Positions 25,561 to 32,500 of a stretch of DNA of 64,000 nucleotides are shown in pieces (position 1 is the stretch's first letter; each line of letters begins with the position of its first letter). Source of the stretch: an uncultured Eubacteriales bacterium (GTDB lineage: Bacteria; Bacillota; Clostridia; Oscillospirales; Oscillospiraceae); NCBI GenBank assembly GCA_900544765.1, contig UQWI01000006.1, positions 1 through 64,000 on the forward strand. Direction: 5' to 3'. A model generated the notes under the pieces. That model saw only the letters and a program-made list of their open reading frames with translations, was not told the DNA's origin and searched no databases. Position numbers and translations under genes: made by a program.

Positions 25561-26625
25561 TCAGCCCTCCCCAGTCTCGCTTGCGGCCAGCACCACGCTG
25601 CCGCTGGTGAGTATGGACAGTATGGAAGAAATATTTGCGTCCGTCAAATCACAGCTCTGAAGGCGCAGGTACATGAGCGGGGAACGGCCGCCGGAGAGCA
25701 TGCTGTTCAGCTCGGCTGCGGTGATGCCGGAGCCGGAGCGAACGCCGTCCAGATTGTAATTGCAGAATACCAGGCCCTCCCCGGCCGCCCAGCTCTCACA
25801 TGCCGAGTCGAACTCCCTTGATGACGAAGCCGTGAGCACAGTGACCGTGTGCGCAGTTTGCCAGAGCTCCTCTGAGAAATCGGCGTATTCCAGATCCGGC
25901 TCGGAAGAGCAGAGCAGGCCGATGTTGTGTCCTTCTCCTACGGCGCGGCGGATGAGATTTGGCTCGGCCAGTATGTCCGAGGCGGTTACGAAGAAGGTGG
26001 CCTTCACACCGTAACTCAGCAGGGCGTTGAGGACCTCAACGCTTGGCATGCCCTGGAAGGACAGAAATATGACGCTGTCGGCGTTCATAACCCCGCCGTT
26101 GCTGTCAGGGGCAACGGAAGAGCCGGTGTACTCCCTGTACCAGGTGGCCATGAGCGGGCGCGCCGCCGAGATAAACATGGAGTCGGACAGGGACTGGCTG
26201 CCGTCGGTAATGCGGCACACGTCGCCGTAATCGCTGCCGATTATGTACGACCACGACAGGCCGAACTGGCGGCAAACAAAGTCCAGAGGAAGGTAGACGG
26301 TGTTTCCGCGTATGATGGCGCTGGTGGAGTAATAGTTGCTCTGATCGTCATATGTCTCGCCGGTTGCGACGTTGAAAAACATCTGGCGCGTGGAGGAAGT
26401 GAGAACGGCGGTGTTTGCGGCGCTGTGATAGCTGCTGTATATACGCAGCCTGGAAAAAGTGTCGATTGGCACATAGTACTGCCCGCTCTGTGAGTACGCC
26501 TGGTAGTCCAGCGTCATCAGGTCGTCGTTGATGGCGATGAAGCATATTGAAGAGTCTGCGGCGAACGCAGCGCCGGGTACCAGCGCGATAAGCAGTACAA
26601 GCAGCAGGCAAACGGCTTTCTTCAT
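25561..26625 (-). CDS. Secreted stalk-domain protein with a degenerate NodB-like deacetylase domain
   Basis: 354 aa. Signal peptide (about 1-22, cut near AFAADS). Residues about 27-140 look like a copper-amine-oxidase-N/stalk domain (YYVPIDTFSRLRIY, NTVYLPLDFVCRQFGLSW). Residues about 183-345 follow a polysaccharide deacetylase: ALLSYGVKATFFVTASDIL is well kept, but the catalytic TFDDGP motif is IFLSFQGMP (186-194) and the metal-binding GNH region is GHNIGLLCS (232-240). The Asp and His ligands are gone, so hydrolysis is unlikely; a binding role is inferred. Confidence 0.8.
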   Translation of the reverse strand: MKKAVCLLLVLLIALVPGAAFAADSSICFIAINDDLMTLDYQAYSQSGQYYVPIDTFSRLRIYSSYHSAANTAVLTSSTRQMFFNVATGETYDDQSNYYSTSAIIRGNTVYLPLDFVCRQFGLSWSYIIGSDYGDVCRITDGSQSLSDSMFISAARPLMATWYREYTGSSVAPDSNGGVMNADSVIFLSFQGMPSVEVLNALLSYGVKATFFVTASDILAEPNLIRRAVGEGHNIGLLCSSEPDLEYADFSEELWQTAHTVTVLTASSSREFDSACESWAAGEGLVFCNYNLDGVRSGSGITAAELNSMLSGGRSPLMYLRLQSCDLTDANISSILSILTSGSVVLAASETGEG

Positions 26626-26720
26626 GCTGCACCTCCATCAATAGAATAATGTAATTTTACCACACAAGAGCCCTCAAAGCAAGGCGGCGAAAATAAACTC
26701 GGTTTTTTTGAAAAAAGCTA

Positions 26721-26749
26721 TTGACAAATGAAGATATGTCTGGTATATT
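26721..26749 (+). promoter_or_regulatory. Strong promoter for the tRNA genes
   Basis: TTGACA (26721-26726), 17 nt, TATATT (26744-26749), with TG of an extended -10 just before. About 50 bp upstream of tRNA-Asp. Confidence 0.8.
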
Positions 26750-26801
26750 ACAAAAGCCGCTTGTGAGTGCGATGCAAAACGCCTCACCAAGCAGCAGATG
26801 T

Positions 26802-26878
26802 GGCCGAGTAGTTCAGTCGGTTAGAACGCTAGCCTGTCACGCTAGAGGTCGAGGGTTCAAGTCCCTTCTCGGTCGCCA
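26802..26878 (+). tRNA. tRNA-Asp (GTC)
   Basis: 77 nt with encoded CCA. Acceptor stem GGCCGAG pairs with CTCGGTC, anticodon GTC at 26836-26838 between CTAGC/GCTAG-type arms, and T arm GAGGGTTCAAGTCCCTT. Cotranscribed with tRNA-Thr. Confidence 0.95.
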
Positions 26879-26906
26879 CACCCCACGGGTTAAACCCCGT
26901 GGGGTG
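26879..26906 (+). other. Hairpin spacer between the two tRNAs
   Basis: Perfect 11-bp stem CACCCCACGGG (26879-26889) and CCCGTGGGGTG (26896-26906), 6-nt loop. No T-run follows, so it is more likely an RNA-processing signal than a terminator. Confidence 0.6.
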
Positions 26907-26912
26907 AAGTAT

Positions 26913-26988
<76 letters not shown>

Positions 26989-26989
26989 C

Positions 26990-27030
26990 AAAAAACCTTG
27001 GAACCATGCGGGTTTCAAGGTTTTTCTTTT
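26990..27030 (+). terminator. Terminator after the tRNA genes
   Basis: AAAAACCTTG (26991-27000) plus AACC pairs with GGTT plus CAAGGTTTTT (to 27025), followed by CTTTTTT. It lies at the chromosome-prophage junction and may be phage- or host-derived. Confidence 0.75.
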
Positions 27031-28452
27031 TTACGAGACTTCGGTTTTCTTGGCCTTTGGGGTGAATTTGGGGTGAATGTCCTCGGAAAACTTGTCAATG
27101 ACCTCAACGGCTTTTGCCTCGGCAGATTCGATTACATGCGAATATATGTTGCTGGTTGTGCTGACCTGTGCATGGCCTAGATTGCTTGAGATAACAACAA
27201 GAGGTGTATGGTCGGCTATAAGCAGGCTTGCGTATGTGTGACGGAGCGAGTGCACGCAGGTTGACGGTAGATCCGTTCGACGTATAAACTTTCGCATCCA
27301 GCCGGTGAGCGAAGAGGGGTGAAGGGGTTTGCCAAATTCGTTTGTAAATACTCGGTCATCATCTGGGTCGCCTTCCCATGCGTCGCCGAGCTTGTCTCGC
27401 ATTTCCTGCTGCCAGCTTCTGAACTCAAGTAGGATTAGCACAGCAGTACGAGATATTTTCAGAGAGCGAATTGACTTTTTGCTCTTTGGTGTGCTGGTAT
27501 AAGTTCCTACTCCGGCAACATAGTTCGACGTCTGCGTAATGTGCAATACTCCGTTATCTAGGTCTACATCCTGCCAGCGCAGCCCAAGAAGCTCTGCACG
27601 ACGCAAGCCAGAAAGCAAGTCGAACATGATAGGAGCTCGCCATTTGATGGGCTCTGCCTGTATAAGCTGGAGCATTCGCTTCGCGTCCGGCTCGTCAAGG
27701 TATCTTGCTTCATGTCCAGCCAACGACGGTAAATCAACATTGGTGGCCGGGTTGGAGGGGATGCAGCGCCATTTCACGGCTCTGTCAAGTATGGATGACA
27801 ACGTGCGGTGGTATGCGTGTACAGTCGAAGCGGCCAACGGCGATGTATCTGTATGAATCAAAAATACATCGTCTACTTTCTTTCCAAGCGCGGCAGCTAT
27901 CTTCTCAGCAGATCCGAGGGAGACGGCTTCTCCAAAGAACGCTGAATTGACCGTTTTCCGGGCCAGGGCGGCTTTTTGCGCTAGAGCGTATCTCGACATG
28001 CCGAGAGTGCTTAAAGCGGCTCTGAGGGCGTCTGTGGCTTTCGCAGTGGTATGTTTGCGCACACCCTCTTCTTGCAGGTTGTTGTAGAAGGCCTGGACAT
28101 GTAGCGGTGTGATGTCCTTCAGCTTCAAGTGACCTATGGCCTGGTTTATGCGAACGAGGTTTCGCGTGTAGTTATCTAGTGTGGTCGGCTTCAGATTGAA
28201 GCGCCCGTACTCATCCATGTAGCGCTGGGCAAAATCTGCGAAGCGGATATTTCCGTCCGAGATCGCTGCGCCGGATTTAACCTGTTCCTCGAAGCGCACA
28301 ACCTGCCGATTCAGCTCTTTTTCAACCTGCCTCGGCGTCATTTTTTCGTCCGGTGTCCAGATAAGCCTGTGACGAATTTGTTTGCCGTTCATATCTATGC
28401 CGGCAGCGACAGTAATACGGTAGCTCTTACCGCGCTTTTCTACGGTGGCCAT
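27031..28452 (-). CDS. int: Tyrosine-type phage integrase with an inserted XRE-like HTH
   Basis: 473 aa from ATG at 28452, which has GAAAGGAG upstream; a longer start at 28557 is rejected. Order: AP2-like arm-binding N-terminus (ATVEKRGKSYRITVAAG), SAM-like core-binding domain (about 70-135 and 200-235), and C-terminal catalytic domain with R284 (SGLRRAE), H401/R404 (HSLRH), H427 (LGHAQ) and Y437 (IYSHV). Between the halves of the core-binding domain, residues about 141-197 form an XRE-like helix-turn-helix (LSTLGMSRYALAQKAALARK). Marks the left end of the prophage next to tRNA-Thr. Confidence 0.93.
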   Translation of the reverse strand: MATVEKRGKSYRITVAAGIDMNGKQIRHRLIWTPDEKMTPRQVEKELNRQVVRFEEQVKSGAAISDGNIRFADFAQRYMDEYGRFNLKPTTLDNYTRNLVRINQAIGHLKLKDITPLHVQAFYNNLQEEGVRKHTTAKATDALRAALSTLGMSRYALAQKAALARKTVNSAFFGEAVSLGSAEKIAAALGKKVDDVFLIHTDTSPLAASTVHAYHRTLSSILDRAVKWRCIPSNPATNVDLPSLAGHEARYLDEPDAKRMLQLIQAEPIKWRAPIMFDLLSGLRRAELLGLRWQDVDLDNGVLHITQTSNYVAGVGTYTSTPKSKKSIRSLKISRTAVLILLEFRSWQQEMRDKLGDAWEGDPDDDRVFTNEFGKPLHPSSLTGWMRKFIRRTDLPSTCVHSLRHTYASLLIADHTPLVVISSNLGHAQVSTTSNIYSHVIESAEAKAVEVIDKFSEDIHPKFTPKAKKTEVS

Positions 28453-28473
28453 GGGTGCAGTTCTCCTTTCTTC

Positions 28474-28502
28474 TTGCACCAATGCGCCGGTCATGGTATA
28501 CT
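28474..28502 (+). promoter_or_regulatory. Strong forward promoter opposite the integrase start
   Basis: TTGCAC (28474-28479), 17 nt, TATACT (28497-28502), with TGG of an extended -10. It points away from int and leads only to a short non-coding stretch ending in a terminator. Confidence 0.7.
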
Positions 28503-28508
28503 GAAAGG

Positions 28509-28590
28509 CGCAAAGGTGCCTATATTGGTCTATGGTCTTTTGCATTTTGCCACCCACAGTGCTGCAACACCGTGGGTGGTTTTTTGTTTT
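28509..28590 (+). ncRNA. Candidate small RNA next to the integrase gene
   Basis: About 80 nt between a near-consensus promoter and a strong forward terminator. Visible structure: a small hairpin GGCGC-AAAG-GTGCC near the 5' end, a U-rich open stretch (TATATTGGTCTATGGTCTTT), then the terminator stem CCACCCAC...GTGGGTGG (28550-28579) with T6GT4. No complete open reading frame fits inside. No known RNA family is recognised. Confidence 0.5.
28550..28590 (+). terminator. Forward-strand terminator
   Basis: CCACCCAC-A-GTG, loop CTGCAA, CAC-C-GTGGGTGG (28550-28579), then TTTTTTGTTTT. The T-run is on the forward strand only, although both flanking genes are on the reverse strand. Confidence 0.8.
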
Positions 28591-28963
28591 ACAGTGTCAG
28601 TTCAGAAATCATGCGACAAATCTCTGCAACGTCTGCCTTGCCGGAGAACTCGAGCTTGACTTTGCCGAGACCGCTGAACCAGAGTTCCAGCTCGCTGTCG
28701 AGGTCGAACACGCCGGAGGTTTCAACAGAGAAAGCCTGTATTTTTGTATACGGAAGACTGGTGAAGTCTTTCTTCTTGCCGGTAACGCCTTGTACGTTGA
28801 TGGAGATAATACGCTTGTTGGTGAACACGATGCCGTCGCGCATGGCCTGGAAGGTCGCTATAACCTCCTCACCGCCAATCAGCAGCGGGTCTATCATGTC
28901 CTGATAATTCTTGTAGGGAACCGGCTTGAGTTTTACAAAAGATGCGTTATTAAAGTCTATCAT
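28589..28963 (-). CDS. Bacterial PH-domain protein
   Basis: 124 aa, almost all one PH-like domain of the YvbH/bPH type: LLIGGEEVIATFQAMRDGIV, FTNKRIISINVQGVTGKKKD, FTSLPYTKIQAFSVETSGVF, then FDLDSELELWFSGLGKVKLE. Such proteins are common in Firmicutes prophages and elements, but the function is not known. Part of a reverse-strand cargo block between the integrase and the lysogeny switch. Its leader carries a hairpin also found before the neighbouring lipoprotein. Confidence 0.85.
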   Translation of the reverse strand: MIDFNNASFVKLKPVPYKNYQDMIDPLLIGGEEVIATFQAMRDGIVFTNKRIISINVQGVTGKKKDFTSLPYTKIQAFSVETSGVFDLDSELELWFSGLGKVKLEFSGKADVAEICRMISELTL

Positions 28964-28979
28964 TTCTTTTACCCCGTTT

Positions 28980-29007
28980 CTTTATGTAATACCGCCACCG
29001 GCGGTAT
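28980..29007 (-). repeat. Leader hairpin repeat, copy 1
   Basis: Forward-strand CTTTATGTAATACCGCC (28980-28996) forms a stem with GGCGGTAT (29000-29007). The same 17-nt segment, one base different, lies at 29681-29697. Each copy is in the 5' leader of a reverse-strand gene. Confidence 0.6.
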
Positions 29008-29045
29008 GGATAACGAGAATATGTGGGATATAAGCGGAATTGTTT

Positions 29046-29666
29046 TTATTCTGTCGTGCCGTTTAGGCCGGAAGAAATGTTGTTCAACGCCGACATCATT
29101 CCACCGAGCATCATGTCTATGTTCTCCTCAGAATATACAATCTTCCAATTGTCATCAACAAGCGTCAGCTCTATATTGGCTGTGTTGGTGACGGTATTTT
29201 CTTTGTTCTCTTCTATGTGAGACATTAGAGAATCTATATACTGCTGATTAAGTTCTTCGTCGGTAGGTTGCTGCTCCTCGGGCAGGAAGGCATACTGCAT
29301 GGCAATGCTGAACAAATCACCAATCCATGCAGCAATGACCGGGGACATATCAATATTCGTGAAATCAACGGTCACTGTAGCCGTGCCGCCATCCTCGTCT
29401 TCCGTGGAGCCGGTAATAGTATAGGTCAGATTACCTGCAATGGCTTCAATCATTTGCTGAGTCATTTCAGCATCTTCAGGGCTTTCGCTCTCTGATACGT
29501 TTGTGCTGCCGTCACCCCAATACTCAGCAATCTTGTCCGGATCAGCGCTTTGGAACGCCTGAATTGCTGCTTCGACAACGCTCTCAGCAGATTCACGACT
29601 GCTGCCGCACGCGGTGAGCGACAGGCAAAGCAAAGCTACGAGGAAAAGACAAAGTACCTTTTTCAT
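29046..29666 (-). CDS. Prophage-borne lipoprotein
   Basis: 206 aa. Signal peptide with lipobox LSLTAC (Cys20), then an acidic soluble domain beginning AESVVEAAIQAFQSADPDKI, the usual start of small NTF2-like or DUF5105/DUF4878-type lipoproteins, and ending in NIELTLVDDNWKIVYSEENI. Probably anchored on the outer face of the host membrane. Possible lysogenic-conversion or superinfection-exclusion gene, by position only. ATG at 29666 has AGAAGGG upstream. Confidence 0.8.
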   Translation of the reverse strand: MKKVLCLFLVALLCLSLTACGSSRESAESVVEAAIQAFQSADPDKIAEYWGDGSTNVSESESPEDAEMTQQMIEAIAGNLTYTITGSTEDEDGGTATVTVDFTNIDMSPVIAAWIGDLFSIAMQYAFLPEEQQPTDEELNQQYIDSLMSHIEENKENTVTNTANIELTLVDDNWKIVYSEENIDMMLGGMMSALNNISSGLNGTTE

Positions 29667-29680
29667 GTTGTATCCCTTCT

Positions 29681-29707
29681 CTTTATGTATTACCGCCCCC
29701 CCGGCGG
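29681..29707 (-). repeat. Leader hairpin repeat, copy 2
   Basis: Forward-strand CTTTATGTATTACCGCC (29681-29697) with GGCGG (29703-29707); 16 of 17 bases match copy 1 at 28980. Confidence 0.6.
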
Positions 29708-29799
29708 CGTGGGTTACTGTTTTACGCAGACTGACAATCTCGGTTATGACGTCGCCGAGCTTGGCGGCGATGCGGTCAAGCTAATTCACAACATCGCTC

Positions 29800-30036
29800 T
29801 CAAGGACGTCCTTTTATCTTATTCACGTTAGACTCAATGATTAGCCTGTACCTCTCTATTTCCTCATCGGTAAAGCCGTAGATATCCTCCCATATATAAT
29901 TCGGCAGCCAGCACGTCGCGTGGTGGAAGCAATCCTTGGCGTCCGGCTTTTCAATATAGACCTTGACGTGGTCGCCTTTTACCTCGGAGTGGACAACCTC
30001 CGTACCGTCGTCAAGTGTGAGAAATGGGTACATCAT
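29800..30036 (-). CDS. Small conserved cargo protein of unknown function
   Basis: 78 aa: MMYPFLTLDDGTEVVHSEVK..., KVYIEKPDAKDCFHHATCWL, ...GFTDEEIERYRLII. Short proteins of this type occur in Firmicutes phages and mobile elements; no function is known to me. ATG at 30036 is preceded by AGGAGGTCTCCCCT. Acidic C-terminal half, no membrane segment. It lies directly after the DUF3825 gene in the same direction. Confidence 0.7.
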   Translation of the reverse strand: MMYPFLTLDDGTEVVHSEVKGDHVKVYIEKPDAKDCFHHATCWLPNYIWEDIYGFTDEEIERYRLIIESNVNKIKGRP

Positions 30037-30066
30037 AGGGGAGACCTCCTATCTACCGCCCATCCA

Positions 30067-30852
30067 TCAATATGTAACGAGCCAGTCGCTCTCGGGCTTG
30101 GCAATGAGACGAGCGTTATTATATGCCATATCAAGTGTCAAACAAGTATGGCCCGTATAAATGCCGCCAGACTTTCCTACAGCAAGCGAAAGATCGACAA
30201 CAGATGGGTCTCCGAGACTAATCGGTATTAAAAACTGTATACGACCATGGAAATATTGAGGCACGGCTGCCTTGTAGTTTTCCTGAATACGTATTTTGGC
30301 ATATTCTAACGCGGTTCCTAAGAAGAGCATTGGCAAACTCGGGAGGTTTCTGTATGTCTCGGGAATCCTATCCTTATTTCTTTGGTCATCAAGTATATGG
30401 TCAATATTTATACGCAAATCTATGCGGGTGTCATAAATCAAATCCTCAATGCTGTCGAAGTATGTAGCTCTGCGAGGTAATACAGGTACTTTTTGCATTT
30501 CATATGCCGATTTTTTGAAGAATCCATCAAGCGCCCATTTCTTCGCTCTGCCCGGTTTGTTGGGGGAGAACAATGCATATATTGGTTCAAAATTCTTTGT
30601 GAACAAACCTGTGTCGAAGCAAAACTTAGATGGGTTCTCATATATATAACCAGCGCTTGGTTCCGATTGATGTAAACTGAATAGCCTCAGGAATGTGTGA
30701 TTTATATAGCTGCGGAGAACCGGATGCTTAAAAGGCGAACAATCATGAACATAGTCCCATCGCTCTGGGCGAGCTAGGTTTAGCAGATTTTCTATTTGAG
30801 CGTCATAATCCGGCAAGAAAGCAAAAGAGTATATACTAAATTTTGTTTTCAT
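30067..30852 (-). CDS. DUF3825-domain protein
   Basis: 261 aa. The middle and C-terminus match DUF3825: YAKIRIQENYKAAVPQYFHG, IQFLIPISLGDPSVVDLSLA and YTGHTCLTLDMAYNNARLIA. The N-terminus (FAFLPDYDAQIENLLNLARP) is typical too. DUF3825 has been predicted to act on RNA or in conflict systems; that is inference. Codon use is AT-richer than the neighbours, suggesting recent transfer. Its start faces a tandem repeat and a strong forward promoter driving a candidate small RNA. ATG at 30852 has TTGGGAG upstream. Confidence 0.75.
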   Translation of the reverse strand: MKTKFSIYSFAFLPDYDAQIENLLNLARPERWDYVHDCSPFKHPVLRSYINHTFLRLFSLHQSEPSAGYIYENPSKFCFDTGLFTKNFEPIYALFSPNKPGRAKKWALDGFFKKSAYEMQKVPVLPRRATYFDSIEDLIYDTRIDLRINIDHILDDQRNKDRIPETYRNLPSLPMLFLGTALEYAKIRIQENYKAAVPQYFHGRIQFLIPISLGDPSVVDLSLAVGKSGGIYTGHTCLTLDMAYNNARLIAKPESDWLVTY

Positions 30853-30870
30853 CTATAAATCTCCCAAATC

Positions 30871-30911
30871 TTTTTCTTGACTTTTACGTCTTTTTTCTTG
30901 ACTTTTACGTC
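30871..30911. repeat. Tandem 20-bp repeat containing -35 boxes
   Basis: TTTTTCTTGACTTTTACGTC occurs at 30871-30890 and exactly again at 30892-30911 (21-bp period, two DNA turns). Each copy holds TTGACT; only the second is spaced for a -10. Confidence 0.85.
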
Positions 30912-30926
30912 TTGGTATGGTAATAA
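30898..30926 (+). promoter_or_regulatory. Forward promoter for the candidate small RNA
   Basis: TTGACT (30898-30903), 17 nt, TAATAA (30921-30926) with TGG just upstream (extended -10). Overlaps the tandem repeat. Confidence 0.65.
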
Positions 30927-30932
30927 TAATGA

Positions 30933-31045
30933 CACAAGGGCTAGTGAGCGGCTACCTTGGCACACGCTTTAATGCTCACGGATTTTAAAGGTTCGGCTTC
31001 GGCCGTCGGGGGTTGCTCGCTGTATGCAACCCCCTTTCCTTTTTT
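30933..31045 (+). ncRNA. Candidate structured small RNA divergent from DUF3825
   Basis: About 113 nt from the promoter at 30898-30926 to the terminator at 31008-31045. Possible folds: GTGAGC pairing with GCTCAC (near 30949 and 30974), a CGGC-TTCG-GCCG hairpin with the very stable UUCG tetraloop (about 30994-31005), and the terminator stem. No open reading frame of note. No known family recognised. Confidence 0.5.
31008..31045 (+). terminator. Forward terminator of the candidate small RNA
   Basis: GGGGGTTGC (31008-31016), 9-nt loop, GCAACCCCC (31026-31034), then TTTCCTTTTTT. Confidence 0.85.
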
Positions 31046-31071
31046 CTAGACGATTTTGCATCCTTGAATGA

Positions 31072-31096
31072 GCCGGAGATTTCCGGCTCGTTTTTT
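31072..31096 (+). terminator. Second forward terminator, at the end of the CI-like gene
   Basis: GAGCCGGA, loop GATT, TCCGGCTC, then G and T6, just before the stop codon of the reverse-strand repressor. Together with the hairpin at 31008 it would stop forward transcription from running antisense through the repressor gene. Confidence 0.7.
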
Positions 31097-31835
31097 ACTT
31101 ATACCCCAGCACGCGGCCTACGATGCCGAGACGCTCAAACTCGCTGACCTTGATGGGGTCATATTTGGAGTTGTCCGAGCGCAGCTCAATGCCGCTGCCA
31201 GTGTTGTAAAATCTTTTGCACACGGCGCCGTCGTCGTCCACCATGAAGATGCCGATTTGCCCCTCCTGCAGCTCGGGCACCTTATGCACCCAGACAATAG
31301 TACCGTCTGGGATGGTTGGTTCCATGCTATCGCCGGAGATGCGCACACCGAAGTCGGCGCCGCGCGGGACTTCGGAGGCAGGGAACTCAATGCGCTCGTA
31401 GTCGTTCTCTGCGTAAAGAGGGATGCCGGCAGCCGATGGATCTGTGTAGACAATCATGTCCAGCATAGCGCCAGTCTCTGCATCCAGTCGGCTGACCTTC
31501 TGCAGCTCCTCAGCCATGCGGCTTTCTTCGTACTTCATTATGGCGTTGACCGCCCCGCGGCCCACGTCATCCAGCTTCTCATATCGCGCGGCAATTTTCA
31601 TGGCCTCGTCCGAAATGGACGGGGCTTTTTTTGCTTTTACGCAATCTTGAAACAGGTAATTGGCGTCCACTCCCAAGACCTCAATCAGAGAATACATGAC
31701 TGACTCCTTTGGGTGGCTGGTTTCTTTTTCATAATTTGTTATTGCCGAACCTGTTACGCCAACAAGCTTGCCAAGTTCCTCTTGCGTGAGGCCGGCATTT
31801 TCACGCGCCTCTTTTATGCGTTTCCCTATGCCCAT
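31095..31835 (-). CDS. CI/LexA-like phage repressor with S24 autoprotease domain
   Basis: 246 aa. N-terminal XRE helix-turn-helix (about 5-60: LTQEELGKLVGVTGSAITNY) and C-terminal S24 peptidase with a probable A136-G137 cleavage bond (PSAAGIPL), S170 (SGDSMEP) and K207 (AVCKRF). RecA-stimulated self-cleavage would induce the prophage on DNA damage. The ATG at 31835 is preferred: the upstream GTG at 31847 lies within the AAAGAGGTG ribosome binding site. Diverges from the Cro-like gene across an operator region. Confidence 0.92.
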   Translation of the reverse strand: MGIGKRIKEARENAGLTQEELGKLVGVTGSAITNYEKETSHPKESVMYSLIEVLGVDANYLFQDCVKAKKAPSISDEAMKIAARYEKLDDVGRGAVNAIMKYEESRMAEELQKVSRLDAETGAMLDMIVYTDPSAAGIPLYAENDYERIEFPASEVPRGADFGVRISGDSMEPTIPDGTIVWVHKVPELQEGQIGIFMVDDDGAVCKRFYNTGSGIELRSDNSKYDPIKVSEFERLGIVGRVLGYK

Positions 31836-31859
31836 GCTTGCTATCACCTCTTTGTACTT

Positions 31860-31888
31860 ATTAAATCACAATCGTCTCAAGAGTGCAA
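31860..31888 (-). promoter_or_regulatory. Repressor promoter (PRM-like)
   Basis: Reverse strand: TTGCAC (31888-31883), 17 nt, TTTAAT (31865-31860), upstream of the CI-like gene. Confidence 0.6.
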
Positions 31889-31898
31889 GACAAAACTT

Positions 31899-31971
31899 CA
31901 AGAATCTTTAGAAATAACTCTTGACACATAAAGAATCTTGATGTAATATGAAATAGACCTAAAGATTCTTG
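31899..31971. promoter_or_regulatory. Lysogeny-switch operators and early promoter (PR-like)
   Basis: Three related sites: CAAGAATCTTT (31899-31909), AAAGAATCTTG (30 bp on, 31930-31940) and AAAGATTCTTG (31961-31971); the first and last are reverse complements of each other. The forward promoter TTGACA (31921-31926), 17 nt, TAATAT (31944-31949) has the middle operator inside its spacer, so bound repressor would block it. Confidence 0.78.
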
Positions 31972-31992
31972 AGGAAAGGAGGGCCGAGAGCT

Positions 31993-32214
31993 ATGAACGA
32001 GGCAAGCATTGTAAAAAACACAAGGCGAATCATAGAGGAGCGTGGTCTCAAACAATGTGCCGTTGCGGAGAGGGCAGGCTTTACGAGTAAGCAGTTCAGC
32101 GCCCTTATGAATCATCGCCGTACGATAAAAGATACGGATGTCATAGCTATCGCTAACGCGCTTGAGGTCACGCCAAACGAGCTATTTGGCATTGGTACAT
32201 ACGAGGCTGGTTGA
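31993..32214 (+). CDS. Cro-like XRE regulator
   Basis: 73 aa single helix-turn-helix domain: KNTRRIIEERGLKQCAVAER, AGFTSKQFSALMNHRRTIKD, TDVIAIANALEVTPNELFGI. ATG at 31993 follows AGGAGGGCCGAGAG. First gene of the forward early operon under the PR-like promoter. By position it should oppose the CI-like repressor. Confidence 0.85.
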   Translation: MNEASIVKNTRRIIEERGLKQCAVAERAGFTSKQFSALMNHRRTIKDTDVIAIANALEVTPNELFGIGTYEAG

Positions 32215-32230
32215 AGGGAGGTGAGAGGTA

Positions 32231-32455
32231 ATGGCCAAAGTTGTCGATGTAACATTTGTGTTTCCTCACGAGCGCATGGAAATGGCGAAAATCACCTTTG
32301 CTGTCGAGCTGTCGGATGCTGATAACATACGGTGGGACGACACCAAGAGGGGACTTTTGGATTTCTTCGCAATGTGCTCGCATGATGCATATCTGAGGCT
32401 GGCATCTGAAATAGATGGGCTCGGGGAAATTGCGCAGGGCAGAAATCCACGATAG
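32231..32455 (+). CDS. Small early phage protein, unknown
   Basis: 74 aa, AKVVDVTFVFPHERMEMAKI... No family recognised. A GGGAGGTGAGAGG ribosome binding site precedes ATG 32231, 16 nt after the Cro-like gene, so it is expressed from the early operon. Mixed alpha/beta composition, no membrane or cysteine motifs. Confidence 0.65.
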   Translation: MAKVVDVTFVFPHERMEMAKITFAVELSDADNIRWDDTKRGLLDFFAMCSHDAYLRLASEIDGLGEIAQGRNPR

Positions 32456-32500
32456 ATATCCCCCGCATTCTCACATAACGAACACGGGGGAGACACTAGT

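Noticed and set aside
26879-26906. Terminator between the two tRNAs
   Set aside because: The stem is strong but has no T-run, and tRNA-Thr has no good promoter of its own, so cotranscription is more likely.
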